A DNA stretch of 35,809 nt from positions 1 to 35,809 of the forward strand of contig NZ_PAQR01000023.1 in assembly GCF_002709775.1 (NCBI RefSeq). The letters are read 5' to 3'. Both the position numbers and the translations under genes were made by a program. Origin of the DNA: Thalassospira sp. (GTDB taxonomy: Bacteria; Pseudomonadota; Alphaproteobacteria; Rhodospirillales; Thalassospiraceae). This document shows, one piece after another, positions 33,558 through 35,809 of this stretch. Under the pieces are notes generated by a model that saw nothing but the letters and a program-made list of their open reading frames with translations, searched no databases and was not told the DNA's origin. Positions within the stretch are counted from its first letter, which is position 1, and each line of letters opens with the position of its first letter.

Positions 33558-35489
33558 TTATCTGTCCCACCAGAAGGTATCAGGTCGATAAATCCCGAAG
33601 AAAGCACCCGGCTCCCAGCTGTGGATGCCCTTTTCCGGAACGTTGCGCATATCCTTGTCGACAACAACCGGCTGCGGCACGTTACCGATCAGACCGATCG
33701 AAAACATGTTTTCCGAATTGATATCAAGAATGGTCTGCCAGGCTTCTTTCTGACCAGCTTCGTTGCTGGTCTGCCATTTCTGGTACTGTTCCATCAGTTC
33801 CTGGGCAGCGGGCATATCGGGTGCTTCGCCAGCCTCACCATCGGTCTGATAGTACTGGCCCCATTTCGGCCATTGCAGGCTGTCCTGCTGGGCCGGGACA
33901 AACTCCGACGGGACGGTGTTGACCGTCGCAAGACCATTATCAACGCCGTTAAAGATCGACATGATGGTTTCTCCGCTATAGGCGCGGCTGCGCATGACTT
34001 CGCGCTGCAAGCCCTTGACGAACATCTTGATGCCGACCTGACGCCAGCTGTCACCAATCAGCTCCAACATATCATCATGTTCCGGATTTTCGCCGGAAGT
34101 CTCGACAATGATTTCCATCGGGCGACCGTCCGGCAACAGACGAATACCTTCACCGTTGCGCTCATCCAGTCCCATTTTATCAAGCAGCGTATTGGCCGCC
34201 TTGACGTCAAAATCGGTGTAGCTGTCACGATATTCCGTTTTGAACAGCGGGCTTTTCGGCAGAACCGTGTTGTTGGTCGGCTTGGCCAGACCAAAGAACA
34301 TCACGCGATTGATCTCGGTACGGTTGATCGCAAGCGACAAAGCACGACGGAAACGCACATCACGCAGAACATTACGCCAAACCGGATCACTGCAGGTCAG
34401 GTTGGGATAAAGTGCGGCATAGGAACCCGCACCAACATCCCACAAACGGACATCGTAATTCTGCTTGGCTTCGGACTGTTTCAGGAAGGTATAGTCCTTA
34501 AGCGACAGAATGCGGCTTTGGAGATCGACCTCGCCCGCGCCGACCTTGGCCGGGACTAATTTGGCGTTCGAAATGTTGAAAATCATCCGGTCGATATAGG
34601 GAAGCTGGTTCCCTTCCGGATCGACGCGGTGATAATACGGGTTGCGCACAAAAACGAAGCGATCAGACGGCTCTTCGGTGGTGATCAGCCACGGCTCAAG
34701 CGACGGGCGATTGATGTTGGACAGCTTGTACGGCCGGTCCATATCCGTATGCAACACCGCCCAGCTGCGAAGTCCACGTTCCTCGACGATGGCTTCAAGC
34801 TCGCCCGCATCACGATAGTTCTCATGGAACTGCTTAAGATAATGTGCCGGGCGATAGATGAATGGCGGGCGCGTTCCGGCCAGTTCTGTCAGGAAGAACG
34901 GGTTTGGCTGCGACCAGCTATAGCGAACCGTATATTCATCAATAATTTCAAAGGTTGCCGGCTCATCCCCGACAAACAGGAAGCGCGGCGGGCCGACCGG
35001 GAACAACTCATCATTGTTGACGATGTCTTCCCAGTAGTAACGGAAATCCTCGGCGGTAAACGGCTCGCCATCCGACCACTTGTGGCCCTTGCGGATGTGC
35101 AGGGTAAAGGCGTTGCCTTCTTCATTTACATCAAGCGCTTCGAGGATATCGGCCTTGAGCTTAAGGTCCTGATCATAGCCGACCAGACGGGTGTATCCAT
35201 AAACAACAGCCATACGGATATCTTTGGAACGGCCCATGATGGTGACGAACTCACCACCATATTTGCCAATTTCCTTGCCCTCGGCCCCGAAATCGATGAC
35301 GTGGGGGTGTTCGGGCAGTCGATCATTCATCGCCGGCAGTGAACCACTTGCGACCGCGTCTTCGAAATACGGAATTTCCGCATGTGCAGCCGTCGCAAAG
35401 ACACCTGCCCCCAAAATGCCTGCTGTCACCACCAGACGGCTCATCGTGCGATGAAGTCTGGATATCGACGGCTTCGAAACACTGATCAT
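33558..35489 (-). CDS. ABC transporter substrate-binding protein, peptide/SBP_bac_5 type
   Basis: Periplasmic binding protein of the importer, 643 residues, longer than the usual 500-550. The signal peptide probably ends at AHA|EIP (37/38). The SBP_bac_5 (family 5) pattern is clear: '[30 protein letters not shown]', '[32 protein letters not shown]' and '[13 protein letters not shown]'. The ATG at 35489 overlaps the stop of the upstream ATPase gene (ATGA) and has GGAGAT upstream; the open frame to 35597 overlaps that gene and is not used. The ligand is not predictable; long family-5 proteins of this kind bind oligopeptides, glycosides or other oligomers. Confidence 0.93.
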   Translation of the reverse strand: MISVSKPSISRLHRTMSRLVVTAGILGAGVFATAAHAEIPYFEDAVASGSLPAMNDRLPEHPHVIDFGAEGKEIGKYGGEFVTIMGRSKDIRMAVVYGYTRLVGYDQDLKLKADILEALDVNEEGNAFTLHIRKGHKWSDGEPFTAEDFRYYWEDIVNNDELFPVGPPRFLFVGDEPATFEIIDEYTVRYSWSQPNPFFLTELAGTRPPFIYRPAHYLKQFHENYRDAGELEAIVEERGLRSWAVLHTDMDRPYKLSNINRPSLEPWLITTEEPSDRFVFVRNPYYHRVDPEGNQLPYIDRMIFNISNAKLVPAKVGAGEVDLQSRILSLKDYTFLKQSEAKQNYDVRLWDVGAGSYAALYPNLTCSDPVWRNVLRDVRFRRALSLAINRTEINRVMFFGLAKPTNNTVLPKSPLFKTEYRDSYTDFDVKAANTLLDKMGLDERNGEGIRLLPDGRPMEIIVETSGENPEHDDMLELIGDSWRQVGIKMFVKGLQREVMRSRAYSGETIMSIFNGVDNGLATVNTVPSEFVPAQQDSLQWPKWGQYYQTDGEAGEAPDMPAAQELMEQYQKWQTSNEAGQKEAWQTILDINSENMFSIGLIGNVPQPVVVDKDMRNVPEKGIHSWEPGAFFGIYRPDTFWWDR

Positions 35490-35809
35490 ATGGCGATCTC
35501 CGTAAAGTCGGCACGTTCGGCACGAACAAAATGATCTTCTGCGACCTGCATCATTTTTGGTGCACTGGTTCGGTTGATCGTGAATGGCGCTGGCCATCGT
35601 GTCGGATCAGATGCCTTACCTTCAACGATATTGTCAAAATCAAGCAGATGGTCCAAATCCGCAAACGGCACGGCATGCAGCAACGCCTGCGTATAAGGAT
35701 GCACCGGGTTCTTAAACAGCAACTCGCGTGGCGCTGATTCCACAATGCGCCCGGCGCACATCACTGCAATCCGGTCTGCAACGTAATCCACCACCGCCAG
35801 ATTGTGCGA
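35486..35809 (-). CDS. ABC transporter ATP-binding protein, OppD/OppF-like (partial, C-terminus)
   Basis: The last 107 codons of an ATPase gene that continues beyond the right edge. The visible part starts in the switch region ('[26 protein letters not shown]', with the switch His second) and continues into the oligopeptide-type C-terminal extension ('[29 protein letters not shown]'), which is diagnostic of OppD/OppF-type ATPases. The Walker motifs lie outside the window. Its stop overlaps the binding-protein start by ATGA, so it is an upstream member of the same operon. Confidence 0.9.
   Translation of the reverse strand, partial: SHNLAVVDYVADRIAVMCAGRIVESAPRELLFKNPVHPYTQALLHAVPFADLDHLLDFDNIVEGKASDPTRWPAPFTINRTSAPKMMQVAEDHFVRAERADFTEIAI

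Noticed and set aside
32790..34559. 589-codon open frame on the plus strand opposite the OppB-like and binding-protein genes
   Set aside because: Antisense to two clear genes; composition is unlike any protein family I recognise, and it has no ribosome-binding site.
1..35809. CRISPR arrays, insertion sequences, tRNA genes or prophage remnants
   Set aside because: I saw no regularly spaced repeats, transposase-like proteins, tRNA-like cloverleaf sequences or phage genes; the hairpins found are single terminator-like elements.

Overview
The window looks like ordinary chromosomal DNA of an alphaproteobacterium, most probably a marine Rhodospirillales (Thalassospira-like) organism. This rests on the pyrB-pyrC-plsY-dprA-topA-rnr gene order, moderate GC content, many periplasmic-binding-protein ABC importers and TTG/GTG start use. 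The genus is an inference from gene order and protein character; no search was run. I saw no insertion sequences, prophage genes, CRISPR arrays, tRNAs or rRNAs.

Layout. Positions 1-4252 (minus strand) hold a PotABCD-type ABC importer operon in the order ATPase, binding protein, permease 1, permease 2, with permease 2 cut by the left edge. An approximately 470-base intergenic region separates it from ruvX (plus), which converges on a VOC/glyoxalase-like gene (minus) across a terminator. An AEC-family carrier follows. Then comes a long plus-strand housekeeping block: pyrB, a dihydroorotase-like pyrC, plsY, dprA, topA and rnr. Next are a minus-strand HPt/pseudo-receiver protein, a DUF983 zinc-ribbon membrane protein, an S41 lipoprotein protease, rpmG, a DUF423 membrane protein (minus), a Crp/Fnr regulator (minus), an alpha/beta hydrolase, gamma-glutamyltransferase, a HAD phosphatase and an ArsC/YffB-like protein (both minus), and the overlapping trio dusA-mnmC-MFS followed by a SAM methyltransferase. 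The right end (31315-35809, minus) is a peptide/Opp-type ABC importer operon: ATPase (cut by the edge), binding protein, OppB-like and OppC-like permeases.

How the genes work together. pyrB and the pyrC-like gene overlap by ATGA, and plsY starts one base after pyrC. The pyrC product has lost most metal-binding residues of a class I dihydroorotase, so it is probably a non-catalytic partner of the PyrB aspartate carbamoyltransferase. dprA, topA, rnr and ruvX form a nucleic-acid maintenance set. dusA and mnmC are both tRNA-modification genes and are translationally coupled. Both ABC operons have the full import layout, with secreted binding proteins.

I found no convincing wholly new multi-gene system. 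The observations most worth checking are the degenerate dihydroorotase, the HPt protein fused to a receiver domain that lacks its phospho-acceptor, the about 270-residue acidic insertion in the PotB-like permease, the perfect 11-bp hairpin abutting the dprA start, and several inverted repeats in intergenic regions.
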